Source: Thermoanaerobacterium sp. PSU-2 (lineage in GTDB: Bacteria > Bacillota > Thermoanaerobacteria > Thermoanaerobacterales > Thermoanaerobacteraceae). From it: 64,000 nucleotides of DNA. Shown here piece by piece: positions 43,423 through 52,443 of this stretch (the first letter of the stretch is position 1; the number at the start of each line of letters is the position of its first letter). A model generated the notes under the pieces. It saw only the letters and a list, made by a program, of their open reading frames with translations. It was not told where the DNA came from and ran no database searches. A program made the position numbers and the translations under genes. The stretch spans positions 1 through 64,000 of the forward strand of contig NZ_MSQD01000009.1 in NCBI RefSeq assembly GCF_002102475.1, written 5' to 3'.

Positions 43423-44100
43423 TTAAATTTTGATGCCGTACGGGCATACCCTGATACATATTCCGCAAACAGACCCTCGTCCTATGTGTTTAAAATTTTT
43501 GTTCATGTACTCACTGCATGCATGTGCATCAACAATTTCCTTTCTATCCATTCCAACTTTCCACAATCTGCCGTGCAGTGCCATTGCTGGACAACTTGTT
43601 ACGCACAAATTGCAATCACCGCATCTGCTTTCAGTAACAGGAATACCTGGATTTAAATTAAAATCAGTCAATACCGTGCCTAGCCTTACTCTTGGCCCAT
43701 ATTTTTCAGTGACCAAAAGTCCATTTTTCCCAATCCATCCTAATCCAGCCATTGTTGCAGCAGTTTTATGCTGAAATAACCCTCTGTACTCTCCAAGTTC
43801 TTTTATGGACTGAGATGCAGGCACAGCCAATGCATTGTAGCCCCATTCCTCCAGCAAAAGCACAGTTTTTAATGTGATTTGGTCTATCAATGTATTCACA
43901 GAACGGTAGTGATGAAAATACGTATAAGTTGGTTTATCATCAATTTCATTAATTATCCTATCCGACAATTTTATTAAAACAGTTATACCATATTTTAAAT
44001 CTTGCAAACTTTCAGGAAGCACATCACCAAGATAAGAGAATCCAACATCCGATGCACCCCAATCTTTAATTTTTTCTAAAATAATCATTTGTTTGTCCAT
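43423..44100 (-). CDS. 4Fe-4S double-cluster protein (QueG-like)
   Basis: A 225-residue protein with DWGASDVGFSYLG at the N-terminus, GLGWIGKNGLLVTEKYGPRVRLGTV in the middle and two C-terminal [4Fe-4S] motifs, CGDCNLCVTSCPA and CGICIRVCPYG. The segment order matches epoxyqueuosine reductase relatives, but it is far shorter than QueG (about 380 residues) and lacks the C-terminal HEAT region, so queuosine synthesis should not be assumed. AAAAGGTGATGTGA precedes the ATG. Monocistronic. Confidence 0.78.
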   Translation of the reverse strand: MDKQMIILEKIKDWGASDVGFSYLGDVLPESLQDLKYGITVLIKLSDRIINEIDDKPTYTYFHHYRSVNTLIDQITLKTVLLLEEWGYNALAVPASQSIKELGEYRGLFQHKTAATMAGLGWIGKNGLLVTEKYGPRVRLGTVLTDFNLNPGIPVTESRCGDCNLCVTSCPAMALHGRLWKVGMDRKEIVDAHACSEYMNKNFKHIGRGSVCGICIRVCPYGIKI

Positions 44101-44223
44101 TCACATCACCTTTTTAGTTTTATTCCAAAATAATTTTAACATATTGTTGTTAAGTAAAAAAAGAATAAATCATATATTTTTACGCAAAATTAGATATGGG
44201 AATAATTTTGAGGAGGTAAAAAC

Positions 44224-44520
44224 ATGGCAAGAGGAAGTTGGAATGATAAACCAAAAGTAGTGCCTGAAGCACATCAAGCACTGGATAATTTAAAATACGA
44301 AGTAGCAAAAGAATTAGGTTTGCCCGTAAAACAAGGATCTGAAGATTATTGGGGCACACTTACATCTCGCGATTGCGGTGCTGTCGGAGGACATATGCTA
44401 AAAAGAATGGTACACTACGCTGAATCCGCCATGTCAAATGGTGTTAGCATAAGCGGCGAAAAGACGACAAAAATTGGAAATGGTGCAGCAGGCAGTGAAG
44501 CAGAATACATGAACAAATGA
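44224..44520 (+). CDS. Alpha/beta-type small acid-soluble spore protein
   Basis: A 98-residue protein with the two SASP blocks: LDNLKYEVAKELGL, which holds the likely GPR protease cleavage region, and YWGTLTSRDCGAVGGHMLKRMV. SASPs coat and protect spore DNA. It is longer than the usual 60-75 residues, with extra residues at both ends. GAGGAGGTAAAAAC precedes the ATG. A forespore sigma-G promoter is expected; GAATA with a CAAAATTA element downstream is visible but is a poor match. Confidence 0.85.
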   Translation: MARGSWNDKPKVVPEAHQALDNLKYEVAKELGLPVKQGSEDYWGTLTSRDCGAVGGHMLKRMVHYAESAMSNGVSISGEKTTKIGNGAAGSEAEYMNK

Positions 44521-44527
44521 TGCTTTG

Positions 44528-44557
44528 GAGAGTATTTAAAATACTCTCTTTTTTTAA
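44528..44557 (+). terminator. Terminator of the SASP gene
   Basis: GAGAGTATTT / AAATACTCTC stem followed by seven or more T. Confidence 0.9.
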
Positions 44558-44614
44558 TATATATTTTGTGGTAGAATATAAATAGCATACAACATGTTGT
44601 GAGAGGTGTGAAAG

Positions 44615-45133
44615 TTGAGTTATGAGATTCAAGAATTAGCAGAAAACAAATTGATAATTTTGTACATTTTAAATAGAATAGATATGCCTATTACAGGTGA
44701 ACAGATAAACAGAATAATTTCTGATAACAACCTTATGAATTATTTCTATCTTCAGCAATACCTAAACGAATTAGAAGAAAGCAATTTTGTAGATCTTAGG
44801 GAAAATAAATACGTATTAACTGAGTTTGGTTTAAATGCATTAAAGTTATTCTTTAAGCACATTCAGGAAGAAACAAGAAAAAAAATAGATGAATACATAG
44901 TTATAAATAAGGAAAAATTCAGACAAGAATCACAGTATATAGCCACATATTATAAGAAGTCTGACAGAGAATACATCGCAAATTTACAAGTTGTAGAAAA
45001 CGACATTGTCCTTATAGAGATAAATCTAAATTTAGTCAATGCACAACAAGCAAAGATCGTTTGTGATAACTGGAAGCAAAAATCAAATGACGTATATAAT
45101 TATATTGTAAAAGCCCTTACGCCTCAAAAATGA
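44615..45133 (+). CDS. DUF4364 family protein
   Basis: A 172-residue cytoplasmic protein beginning MSYEIQELAENKLIILYILN, a winged-helix-like N-terminus followed by helices (FFKHIQEETRKKIDEYI) and a C-terminal alpha/beta part. The family is widespread in clostridia and has no known function; a DNA-binding role is plausible. The start is TTG after GAGAGGTGTGAAAG. Its last 17 bases overlap the convergent YncE-like gene. Confidence 0.78.
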   Translation: MSYEIQELAENKLIILYILNRIDMPITGEQINRIISDNNLMNYFYLQQYLNELEESNFVDLRENKYVLTEFGLNALKLFFKHIQEETRKKIDEYIVINKEKFRQESQYIATYYKKSDREYIANLQVVENDIVLIEINLNLVNAQQAKIVCDNWKQKSNDVYNYIVKALTPQK

Positions 45134-46028
45134 GACCATCGGGCTCTTTTCCAACTTCTATCTTTCTTTCAATTTTGAGATTTTCTATATCCACTAAAAT
45201 CAACTTATTTTCACCAGAAACTGTTATTAATGCATGATTCTTAAATACCCTTACATAAACCGGCATATAACCGCAAAAAAGTTCTGTACGTTTTTTTGTG
45301 TACAAATCAATTTTCATCAAGGTATTAGAGCATGAATTTACAACAAGTATATACTTTTTGAAAAATGCAACAGATATTGGTAATTTCCCACATTTAATAT
45401 CATCGGCAAATGTATCATTAATTATGTCATATACGGATATTGAACCATCAAGTCCCGTCTCTAAATATGAGTTTGCCACGAATAAAAATTTTTCATCGTC
45501 TGATAAGCACATTCCAAATGGCTTTGATTTAACAGACAATGTTTTTTCTACATGTAGATCAATTGGATCTATCAATGAAATTGAATCAGAATTTGTATTT
45601 GATACAAAAATTTTATTATGCTTTTCGCTATATACTATAGATTGTGGCTGAAATCCCACATTAACCTGCTCTACTATCTTACCTGCCATTATGTCAAATA
45701 CGCTCAGGCAATCTGCATCACCATTTAAAACATATATACGATTATTTAAAATCATACCATCGTTGGGAGAAGGTCCAATATATACAGTATCATGCAATCG
45801 AAAGTCATCAATGCCAATAATACTCATCGAATCATCAAACACATTTAGAGAATAAAGTTCTTTTCTTCTGCTATCAATAAGCAATCTATGGGGTCCTTTT
45901 TGCGGTATGTGGAATTTATCACTCTTATAAATAAAATCATCATTAATCAATTTAAGAAATGACTTTGTGTGATTGTCGCTTATATAGCTTATGGTGTCAT
46001 CGCCTTTGTTGGCAACGAATATTTTCAA
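45117..46028 (-). CDS. YncE-like beta-propeller protein
   Basis: A 303-residue protein of repeated blades: FVANKGDDTISYI, IYVLNGDADCLSVFD, IFVSNTNSDSISLID, LFVANSYLETGLDGSISVYD and ILVVNSCSNTLMKID. These V-x-N-x-x-x-(D/S)-(T/S)-(I/L) blades are typical of YncE/SMP-30-like propellers. There is no signal peptide, so it appears cytoplasmic. The start is TTG with GGGGGG nine bases upstream. Function unknown. Confidence 0.72.
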   Translation of the reverse strand: MKIFVANKGDDTISYISDNHTKSFLKLINDDFIYKSDKFHIPQKGPHRLLIDSRRKELYSLNVFDDSMSIIGIDDFRLHDTVYIGPSPNDGMILNNRIYVLNGDADCLSVFDIMAGKIVEQVNVGFQPQSIVYSEKHNKIFVSNTNSDSISLIDPIDLHVEKTLSVKSKPFGMCLSDDEKFLFVANSYLETGLDGSISVYDIINDTFADDIKCGKLPISVAFFKKYILVVNSCSNTLMKIDLYTKKRTELFCGYMPVYVRVFKNHALITVSGENKLILVDIENLKIERKIEVGKEPDGLIFEA

Positions 46029-46091
46029 TGTTCATCCCCCCATGCATATGCTAATTTATAATATGCACAGAAGGCATTAATGTCACAAAAA

Positions 46092-46166
46092 TGGTCGGGG
46101 CAACAGGATTTGAACCTGCGACCTCACGGTCCCGAACCGCGCGCGCTACCTCTGCGCCATGCCCCG
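46092..46166 (-). tRNA. tRNA-Pro (anticodon CGG)
   Basis: Read on the minus strand: acceptor CGGGGCA/TGCCCCG, D-stem GCGC with loop AGAGGTA, anticodon stem CGCGG/CCGTG with one G-T pair and loop TTCGGGA giving CGG, variable loop AGGTC, T-arm GCAGG-TTCAAAT-CCTGT, discriminator A and an encoded CCA end. It reads CCG codons. It stands alone between the YncE-like gene and a small helical protein. Confidence 0.95.
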
Positions 46167-46237
46167 ACGCATCTACAATTTTATCATAAACAAATTATTA
46201 TATCAAGTACAATTTAAGAATTCGAATTCTCATCTTA

Positions 46238-46471
46238 TCAAATATCTATGATCTTTTTATATAAGTCCTTTATATCGTACTTTATATGTTCGTCTCTGGC
46301 AATTCTCAAAAGTCTTAAGTATTCTTCCCTTGCAAAATCATATTTTAATTGTGCAAGCTTTGTTTTAAGGTAGTTGTCTTTCTCCACCCTTTCAAGGTAT
46401 AATTCGCTCTCTTTAAGCCTCTTTAGTGCATTGTCTATCTCCTGTAAAAGATCTGCACTGTTATATTCCAT
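46238..46471 (-). CDS. Small helical protein of unknown function
   Basis: A 77-residue, highly charged, probably all-helical protein (LLQEIDNALKRLKESELYLERVEKD). AGAAGGTGGTTGT precedes the ATG. It lies 50 bases after folC on the same strand. The size and charge recall small YaaL-type proteins, but I do not assign a family. Confidence 0.6.
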   Translation of the reverse strand: MEYNSADLLQEIDNALKRLKESELYLERVEKDNYLKTKLAQLKYDFAREEYLRLLRIARDEHIKYDIKDLYKKIIDI

Positions 46472-46521
46472 ACAACCACCTTCTAGAGACTGTAGTTTTT
46501 TATATTATATTATAGTCTTTA

Positions 46522-47799
46522 TTATTTTATTACCTTTTTTAAATATGTTCTGACATGCCCTATCATATAAAGTGAACCGCAAAAAAGTATCAAATCTTTT
46601 TCACCGGCTTTTTTCAATGCTTCATTAATAGCATCATCTATGCTTTCAAAATATAATGGATTCACGTCTTTGATTTTTTCAGCTAATTCTTCTGCCGTAT
46701 AAGCTCTGTCGCTTACAGGTTTTGTCGTTATCACAATATCTGCCAGAGGCACTATTAACTTAAGCATTTTGTCTGTGTCTTTGTCCTTCAACATGCCAAT
46801 GACAAGCAACAATCTTTCATAAGAAAACAGATTTAAAGCTTCTTTTAATACCGACATTCCTTGAGGATTGTGGGCACCGTCTATCACGATAAATGGGCAT
46901 CTGCTTAATACTTCGATTCTGCCAGGCCATCTTGCATCAGCAAGCCCTACTCTTATAGCATCTTCATTTATAGTTATACCTTGAGATCTAAGTTTTTCTA
47001 CAGCCATTAAAGCCAATGAAGCATTGTAAATCTGGTGTTTGCCAATTATACATATCTTAAGATTTTTATAATCTCTGTAATTAAAAATCTGATATTCGCT
47101 GTTGGACTCTATTATTTCGACATCATTGATATCTAAAATATCCAAAGACGCTTTTTTAAGTTTTGCCACTCTTTCAATCACTTGCAACGCTTCATCTTTT
47201 TGGTAAAAACTTACTACAATTCCATTTTCTTTTATTATTCCAGCTTTCTCATAGGCTATCTTTTCTAAAGTATCTCCTAATTTGTCCATATGGTCATAAT
47301 CTATTGTCGAAATCACAGAAACCAAAGAATTGTCAATGACATTAGTCGCATCAAAGCGTCCACCTAATCCTACTTCCAGCACCACAAAATCGACATTTTC
47401 ATCGCGAAAATACTTAAATGCAATTGCAGTAATCAATTCAAATTCTGTCGGATGATGATACCCGTCAGCCAACAGCCTGTCAACAACATCTTTTACATAT
47501 TCAACGTAATCTGTCAATTTATCCTTTGGAATATTTTCATTGTTTATCCTCATTCTTTCTTCAAATTCTTCCAAATATGGAGAGGTGTAAAGTCCTACTT
47601 TATATCCAGCATTGATTAAGATGCTATTTATAAAGGCACATGTAGAACCCTTTCCATTTGTACCTGCTACATGAATAAATTTAAGATTTTTTTGAGGATT
47701 TCCCATATATTCAAGAAGACGCCTTATGTTATCAAGCCCTAATTTTATGCCAAATTTATTAGTGTTGTGAATGTATTCTATTGCATCACTGTATTTCAC
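46522..47799 (-). CDS. folC: Bifunctional folylpolyglutamate/dihydrofolate synthase
   Basis: A 425-residue Mur-ligase-like enzyme. P-loop VAGTNGKGSTCAFI, then the DYDHMDKLGDTLEKIAYEKAGI segment, the FVVLEVGLGGRFDATN motif and PFIVIDGAHNPQG in the C-domain. It adds glutamates to folates and may also make dihydrofolate from dihydropteroate. The start is GTG eight bases after GGAGG. It lies downstream of the acetyltransferase gene and a terminator. Confidence 0.94.
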   Translation of the reverse strand: MKYSDAIEYIHNTNKFGIKLGLDNIRRLLEYMGNPQKNLKFIHVAGTNGKGSTCAFINSILINAGYKVGLYTSPYLEEFEERMRINNENIPKDKLTDYVEYVKDVVDRLLADGYHHPTEFELITAIAFKYFRDENVDFVVLEVGLGGRFDATNVIDNSLVSVISTIDYDHMDKLGDTLEKIAYEKAGIIKENGIVVSFYQKDEALQVIERVAKLKKASLDILDINDVEIIESNSEYQIFNYRDYKNLKICIIGKHQIYNASLALMAVEKLRSQGITINEDAIRVGLADARWPGRIEVLSRCPFIVIDGAHNPQGMSVLKEALNLFSYERLLLVIGMLKDKDTDKMLKLIVPLADIVITTKPVSDRAYTAEELAEKIKDVNPLYFESIDDAINEALKKAGEKDLILFCGSLYMIGHVRTYLKKVIK

Positions 47800-47822
47800 A
47801 TTATCATCCTCCGAAATTCAAA

Positions 47823-47850
47823 ACCCCAGACAAGACATCAATTGTCTGGG
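47823..47850 (-). terminator. Terminator between the GNAT gene and folC
   Basis: Perfect ten-bp stem CCCCAGACAA / TTGTCTGGGG with an eight-base loop, followed on the minus strand by TTTTG. Confidence 0.78.
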
Positions 47851-47856
47851 GATGTT

Positions 47857-48396
47857 TTATAAAAATAATCCCATCATTATTTCATCTACGTATTCATTCC
47901 CGATTTTAAATTGTTTCTTTCTGCGTCCTTCTTCTTCAAAGCCGTATTTTTGATATAGATGGATGGCATTGGCATTAGAGCTAAATACACTTAAACACAG
48001 CTTTGAATAACTTCTCTTTTTGGCCCAATCAATAGCGTATTCAAATAGCTTAGAACCAATGCCTATATTCCTGTATTTAGCATCTACGCTTATGCCAATC
48101 TCACCTACGTGTTGAACTTTAGAAGATCTGCCGCCATAATATCTAAAAAGCGTAAGGCAACCAACTATTTGTCCACCATAATCAGCAACCAAAATCAAGT
48201 CTTTCCCACGATCAAGCCGCTTTATCATCTGTCTTTCCTCTTCTTCCGTCCATCCCGGCTCTTCTGAGACCATGTATATCTTCTCTTTTCCAACACTCTC
48301 GATTAGTTTCACTATTCCTTTAGCATCTTTGATATTTGCTTCTCGTATTGTTAAAGTCGGACTTTTTTCTATCCTTTTGAATAGTGTAAACACCAT
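47857..48396 (-). CDS. GNAT family N-acetyltransferase
   Basis: A 179-residue acetyltransferase. N-terminal LTIREANIKDAKGIVKLI, motif A with acetyl-CoA-binding VDAKYRNIGIGSKLFEYAIDWA, and motif B LYQKYGFEEEGRRKK. The acceptor is unknown. AAAGGAGGTAAT precedes the ATG. It follows valS by 25 bases and may be co-transcribed with it. Confidence 0.85.
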   Translation of the reverse strand: MVFTLFKRIEKSPTLTIREANIKDAKGIVKLIESVGKEKIYMVSEEPGWTEEEERQMIKRLDRGKDLILVADYGGQIVGCLTLFRYYGGRSSKVQHVGEIGISVDAKYRNIGIGSKLFEYAIDWAKKRSYSKLCLSVFSSNANAIHLYQKYGFEEEGRRKKQFKIGNEYVDEIMMGLFL

Positions 48397-48421
48397 ATTA
48401 CCTCCTTTAGAGGCATCAAAA

Positions 48422-51058
48422 TCATTTCATCAAATACTCAATACGCTCATCAAGATTTTTAAGCATTTCACTGTATTTTTCGTACTTTTCTCTTTCTGCG
48501 TCTACAACATGCTTTGGTGCCTTACCTATAAACTTTTCATTTTTAAGCATACCTTCAGCTCTCTTTATCTCGCTTAAAACTCTCTCTCTTTCAGATCTAA
48601 GCCTTTCTATCTCGTCTTTTATATCGATTAAATCTTCAAGAGGCATTACGACTAATGCACCTTCAATTGACCCTGACATGGCTTTTTGAGGCAACATATC
48701 TTTATCTTTAATATACATCACTTCGCTGGCACCAGCAAGTTTAGTAATATAATTCTCTCCATCTTTAAATATTTTTATAACATCCTCTTTGTCTGTATTG
48801 ATTATAACCCTCGCCTTTTTTGACGGTGTTACAGAAGCCTCTGCCCTTAGATTTCTTATTGTCTTTATTGCGTCCATTATTAATATAACATCTTTTGCCT
48901 CTTTTTCAAAGATCAAATCTTCTCTGTATTCAGGCCATTTGCTAAGCATAATCGTATCGCCTTCATGTGGTATATTTTTAAATATCTCTTCTGTTATAAA
49001 CGGCATAAAAGGATGCAACAATCTCAATGTATTATCAAGCACATATCTTAATACAGACTTCGTTATCTTCTTTGCTTCCAAATCATCGCCATAAAGGACA
49101 GGTTTGCTAAGCTCTATATACCAATCGCAGAACTCACTCCAGAGAAAATCGTACAATTTTCCGGCGGCTATCCCTAATTCGTACTTCTCCAAGTTTTCTG
49201 TTACTTCTTTTATTACATCATTCAGCCTTGTTAAAATCCATTTGTCAGCAATGTTGAGATTTTCCAAGTAAAGCGTCGTATCGTCACTTGTAAGGTTAAG
49301 CATCACATACCTTGATGCATTCCAAAGCTTGTTGGCAAAATTTCTACTGGCTTCCACTTTATCATCGCTAAATCTCATATCGTTTCCTGGAGCATTGCCA
49401 GTTATAAGCGTAAATCTCAACGTATCAGCACCGTACTTGTCTATTATTTCCAGAGGATCAATGCCATTACCTAAAGATTTGCTCATTTTCCTTCCTTGCG
49501 AATCCCTTACAAGGCCGTGTATCAAAACTCGTCTGAAAGGCACCTCTTTCATGAATTCTAAGCTCATGAAAATCATCCTGGCCACCCAGAAGAATATTAT
49601 GTCATATCCAGTCACCAGCACATCGGTTGGGAAGAAGTATTTTAAGTCTTCAGTATCATCAGGCCAACCCATAGTTGAGAAAGGCCATAATGCTGAACTA
49701 AACCATGTATCAAGCACGTCTTCATCTTGATGTATGTTTTTGCTACCGCATTTTTCGCAACATACAGGATCGTTTTTAGAAACATTCACATGCCCACAAT
49801 CATCGCAATACCATGCAGGTATCCTATGACCCCACCATAACTGCCTTGATATGCACCAATCTTTGATGTTTTCCAGCCAATTAAAATATATCTTTTCAAA
49901 TCTTTCAGGTATGAATTCTATTTTACCTGTCCTTACAGCTTCAAGTGCTGGCTTTGCAAGTGGTTCCATCTTGACAAACCACTGCTTCGATAAAAATGGT
50001 TCAACCGTTGTGTGGCATCTATAACAATGGCCTACGCTATGATTTAGATCTTCTATCTTTACCAAAAGTCCCATATCTTTTAGCTTTTCGACTATCTTCT
50101 TTCGCGCCTCATATCTATCCAGTCCAGAGTATTCTCCACCATTTTCATTTATCGATGCGTCTTCATTCATTATATTTATGAAATCAAGGCCATGTCTCAT
50201 TCCTATTTCAAAATCATTTGGATCATGCGCAGGAGTAACTTTTACAGCTCCTGTTCCAAATGTAGGATCTACGTAATCATCCCCTACGACCGGAATTTCC
50301 CTCTCGACAATTGGCAGTATAAGAACTTTGCCTATAAACTGTTTGTACCTTTCATCATTCGGATTGACAGCTACCGCCACATCTCCTAACATTGTCTCAG
50401 GCCTTGTAGTAGCTATTGTTATGTATCCCTCTTCACCTTTTACAGGATACTTTATGTACCAAAGATGTCCTGACTCATCTTCATGCTCTACTTCCGCATC
50501 TGACAATGCAGTTTTGCAACTGGGGCACCAGTTTATTATTCTGTCGCCACGATAAATAAGACCTTTCTCGTAAAGGGAAACAAAGACTTCTCTTACGGCT
50601 TTCGACAGCGCTTCATCCATTGTGAACCTCTTTCTCGTCCAATCACATGAAGAGCCTAATTTTTTAAGCTGATCTAAAATCCTGTTTTCATACTTTTCCT
50701 TCCATTGCCATGCTCTCTCTAAAAATTTTTCTCTCCCTATATCTCTTTTGGTAAGCCCTGTTTCTTCTCTGATTTGGTCGAGAACTTTAACTTCTGTAGC
50801 AATGCTGGCATGGTCTGAGCCTGGTATCCATAAAGTGACAAAGCCCTGCATTCTTTTCCACCTAATTATTATGTCCTGCATCGTATTGTCTAAAGCGTGA
50901 CCCATGTGCAATTGCCCTGTGATATTTGGAGGTGGTATTACAATAGTAAATGGCTTCTTGTTGAAATCAATCTTTGGCGTAAAATAACCTTTTTCCATCC
51001 ATTCTTTGTATATTCTATCCTCAAATTCTTTAGGATTGTACGTCTTAGAAATTTCCAT
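48422..51058 (-). CDS. valS: Valyl-tRNA synthetase
   Basis: An 878-residue class I synthetase. The HIGH motif appears as [16 protein letters not shown], the KMSKS motif as [11 protein letters not shown]; a zinc-type [21 protein letters not shown] insertion lies near 420, the editing domain has [13 protein letters not shown], and a C-terminal coiled coil (about 815-878) is typical of ValRS. AAAGGAGATAAAG precedes the ATG. Expression is controlled by the T-box leader directly upstream. Confidence 0.97.
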   Translation of the reverse strand: MEISKTYNPKEFEDRIYKEWMEKGYFTPKIDFNKKPFTIVIPPPNITGQLHMGHALDNTMQDIIIRWKRMQGFVTLWIPGSDHASIATEVKVLDQIREETGLTKRDIGREKFLERAWQWKEKYENRILDQLKKLGSSCDWTRKRFTMDEALSKAVREVFVSLYEKGLIYRGDRIINWCPSCKTALSDAEVEHEDESGHLWYIKYPVKGEEGYITIATTRPETMLGDVAVAVNPNDERYKQFIGKVLILPIVEREIPVVGDDYVDPTFGTGAVKVTPAHDPNDFEIGMRHGLDFINIMNEDASINENGGEYSGLDRYEARKKIVEKLKDMGLLVKIEDLNHSVGHCYRCHTTVEPFLSKQWFVKMEPLAKPALEAVRTGKIEFIPERFEKIYFNWLENIKDWCISRQLWWGHRIPAWYCDDCGHVNVSKNDPVCCEKCGSKNIHQDEDVLDTWFSSALWPFSTMGWPDDTEDLKYFFPTDVLVTGYDIIFFWVARMIFMSLEFMKEVPFRRVLIHGLVRDSQGRKMSKSLGNGIDPLEIIDKYGADTLRFTLITGNAPGNDMRFSDDKVEASRNFANKLWNASRYVMLNLTSDDTTLYLENLNIADKWILTRLNDVIKEVTENLEKYELGIAAGKLYDFLWSEFCDWYIELSKPVLYGDDLEAKKITKSVLRYVLDNTLRLLHPFMPFITEEIFKNIPHEGDTIMLSKWPEYREDLIFEKEAKDVILIMDAIKTIRNLRAEASVTPSKKARVIINTDKEDVIKIFKDGENYITKLAGASEVMYIKDKDMLPQKAMSGSIEGALVVMPLEDLIDIKDEIERLRSERERVLSEIKRAEGMLKNEKFIGKAPKHVVDAEREKYEKYSEMLKNLDERIEYLMK

Positions 51059-51092
51059 CTTTATCTCCTTTCGATTTTATGTTTTGATAAAA

Positions 51093-51315
51093 TAAAAAAA
51101 CCTTTCCCAAAAGGGCGAAGGTTTTCCGCGGTACCACCTTATTTTATAACTTAAGCTGTATCGGGCATACCCGTTTAAGCCTACTTATGTTTCAGCTTAC
51201 TTGCTCCAGTGCTACCTTCAATGTACTCAACAATAAGGAAACCTTTCAGCCTTGGGAATCCATCTCTTTTATCTGGTACACTTACTCCTCACTATCATAG
51301 CAAAATATTTTATTA
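51093..51315 (-). ncRNA. T-box riboswitch leader of valS
   Basis: On the minus strand the T-box element AAGGTGGTACCGCGG lies at 51140-51126 and is followed by a terminator stem AAAACCTT...GGTTTT with T-run (51125-51093). About 165 bases of Stem I-type leader precede it. Uncharged tRNA-Val is expected to stabilise the antiterminator. GTA triplets occur in the likely specifier region (for example in GAGTACATT) but I did not fold the RNA to prove the specifier. Confidence 0.9.
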
Positions 51316-51320
51316 ATATT

Positions 51321-51349
51321 AATATATACATTAACTTACAAATTGTCAA
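51321..51349 (-). promoter_or_regulatory. Promoter of the T-box-valS transcript
   Basis: Minus strand TTGACA (51349-51344), 17 bases, TATATT (51326-51321). Confidence 0.65.
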
Positions 51350-51352
51350 TAT

Positions 51353-51398
51353 CACTTATTTGTCAACCATATCGAAATATTTAGTTGACAAATAAGTG
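51353..51398. promoter_or_regulatory. BirA-like operator of bioY
   Basis: CACTTATTTGTCAAC - 16 bases - GTTGACAAATAAGTG, a perfect 15-bp palindrome with the spacing of Firmicute BirA boxes (TTGTnAAC-N14-16-GTTnACAA). The right arm contains the bioY -35 (TTGACA, 51385-51390); the -10 TATAAT is at 51109+300, that is 51409-51414, after an 18-base spacer. Confidence 0.82.
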
Positions 51399-51443
51399 CC
51401 GTATTTTGTATAATACAGATAAATTACGTTGGAGGTGAATCTT

Positions 51444-51989
51444 TTGAACTACCATTTAAAAAAACTGACATTATCATCTATGTTTGCATCAATCACTGTA
51501 GTACTAAGCTTCATAAGCATACCACTTCCTTTTTCGCCTGTGCCAATAACAGGTCAAACACTGGCATTAATGTTGTCTGGAAGCCTTTTGGACCCAATAA
51601 CAGCTTTTTTAAGCATGGCTATCTATCTTGCACTCGGTGCAATAGGAATACCTGTTTTTGCAGGATTTCACGGTGGTATAGGAATACTCTTAGGTCCGAC
51701 AGGTGGATATTTATTGGCTATGCCAATCGCATCATTTGTCACATCTACAATATTAAAAACTGAAAAGATAAGCTTTTTAAAGCTGATTATTTCTAATATA
51801 ATCGGTGGCATAGTGATAGTCTATCTTTTGGGAGTTCTGCAATTAAGCATTGTAGCACAATTAAATTTAAAAAAAGCAGTTCTATTAGGTGCACTGCCTT
51901 ACATACCAGGTGATTTCATAAAAGTTTTACTATCTTCATACTTGGCGTTAAAATTGATGCCAATATTAAAAAAAACACATAAAAACTGA
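51444..51989 (+). CDS. bioY: Biotin ECF transporter substrate-binding subunit BioY
   Basis: About 181 residues with six hydrophobic helices and the BioY landmarks PVPITGQTLALMLSG, AIYLALGAIGIPVFAG and LGPTGGYLLAMPIASF. It captures biotin and works with an energy-coupling factor module encoded elsewhere. The start is TTG seven bases after TTGGAGGTG; a TTG five codons earlier lies within that site. A BirA-like operator overlaps its promoter. The gene ends in a hairpin shared with the convergent larC. Confidence 0.94.
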   Translation: MNYHLKKLTLSSMFASITVVLSFISIPLPFSPVPITGQTLALMLSGSLLDPITAFLSMAIYLALGAIGIPVFAGFHGGIGILLGPTGGYLLAMPIASFVTSTILKTEKISFLKLIISNIIGGIVIVYLLGVLQLSIVAQLNLKKAVLLGALPYIPGDFIKVLLSSYLALKLMPILKKTHKN

Positions 51990-52015
51990 AAGGTAGCACT
52001 TTCAGTTTTTATGTG
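51976..52015. terminator. Bidirectional terminator between bioY and larC
   Basis: Perfect 17-bp stem (arms 51976-51992 and 51999-52015) with a GTAGCA loop. The stop codons of both genes lie in the arms. Confidence 0.88.
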
Positions 52016-52443
52016 CCATCATATTGACGCAAAATCTTTAGAACAGCCTGCACAGAAAGGCCTGTTTTTTCAGCTATTTTTTTTACATCATCTGACTCGA
52101 TGTGAGATTTTAAAAATTTGCCATTCAGATAACCCATTTTGACTCTTACATCTCCAAATGGAGTCATAACGACTTTAAAATCTCTATCAAGAGCATATCT
52201 ATCAACTTTATACTGCCTTAAGCCAAATGTAGATGTTTCTTCGAAAATTACTTTTCTTAAGTTCTCTAAATTTTCTTCCTTGCAAAGCACAGAAAGCATA
52301 TTAGCAGGTCTTTGTTTTTTCATAAATATTGGAGTAATATAAACATCCAACGCTCCGTTTTTTAGAAGTCTATCAAATATGTACTGATAATACTCCGGAC
52401 TCATGTCATCGATATTTGTCTCAACGATATAAATGTTTTCTAC
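52009..52443 (-). CDS. larC: LarC C-terminal part, read by -1 frameshift (LarC2)
   Basis: A 144-codon open segment in the -1 frame relative to larC1. It begins VENIYIVETNIDDMSPEYYQ directly at the slippery A-run; the conserved ETNIDDMSPE element lies before the first ATG, so the reading frame is meant to be entered from larC1 and not started on its own. The rest (YRYQYKVDRYALDR-like region, KMGYLNGK) is the C-terminal half of the nickel-insertion enzyme LarC, which uses CTP and supplies Ni to the pincer cofactor. Confidence 0.85.
   Translation of the reverse strand, partial: VENIYIVETNIDDMSPEYYQYIFDRLLKNGALDVYITPIFMKKQRPANMLSVLCKEENLENLRKVIFEETSTFGLRQYKVDRYALDRDFKVVMTPFGDVRVKMGYLNGKFLKSHIESDDVKKIAEKTGLSVQAVLKILRQYDGT

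Noticed and set aside
44160-44195. Sigma-G promoter of the SASP gene
   Set aside because: GAATA and CAAAATTA are present but the -10 match and spacing are poor; not claimed as a feature.
52009-52404. LarC2 as an independent gene starting at its first ATG
   Set aside because: The conserved ETNIDDMSPE block lies partly upstream of that ATG and no ribosome binding site precedes it; frameshift entry explains both.
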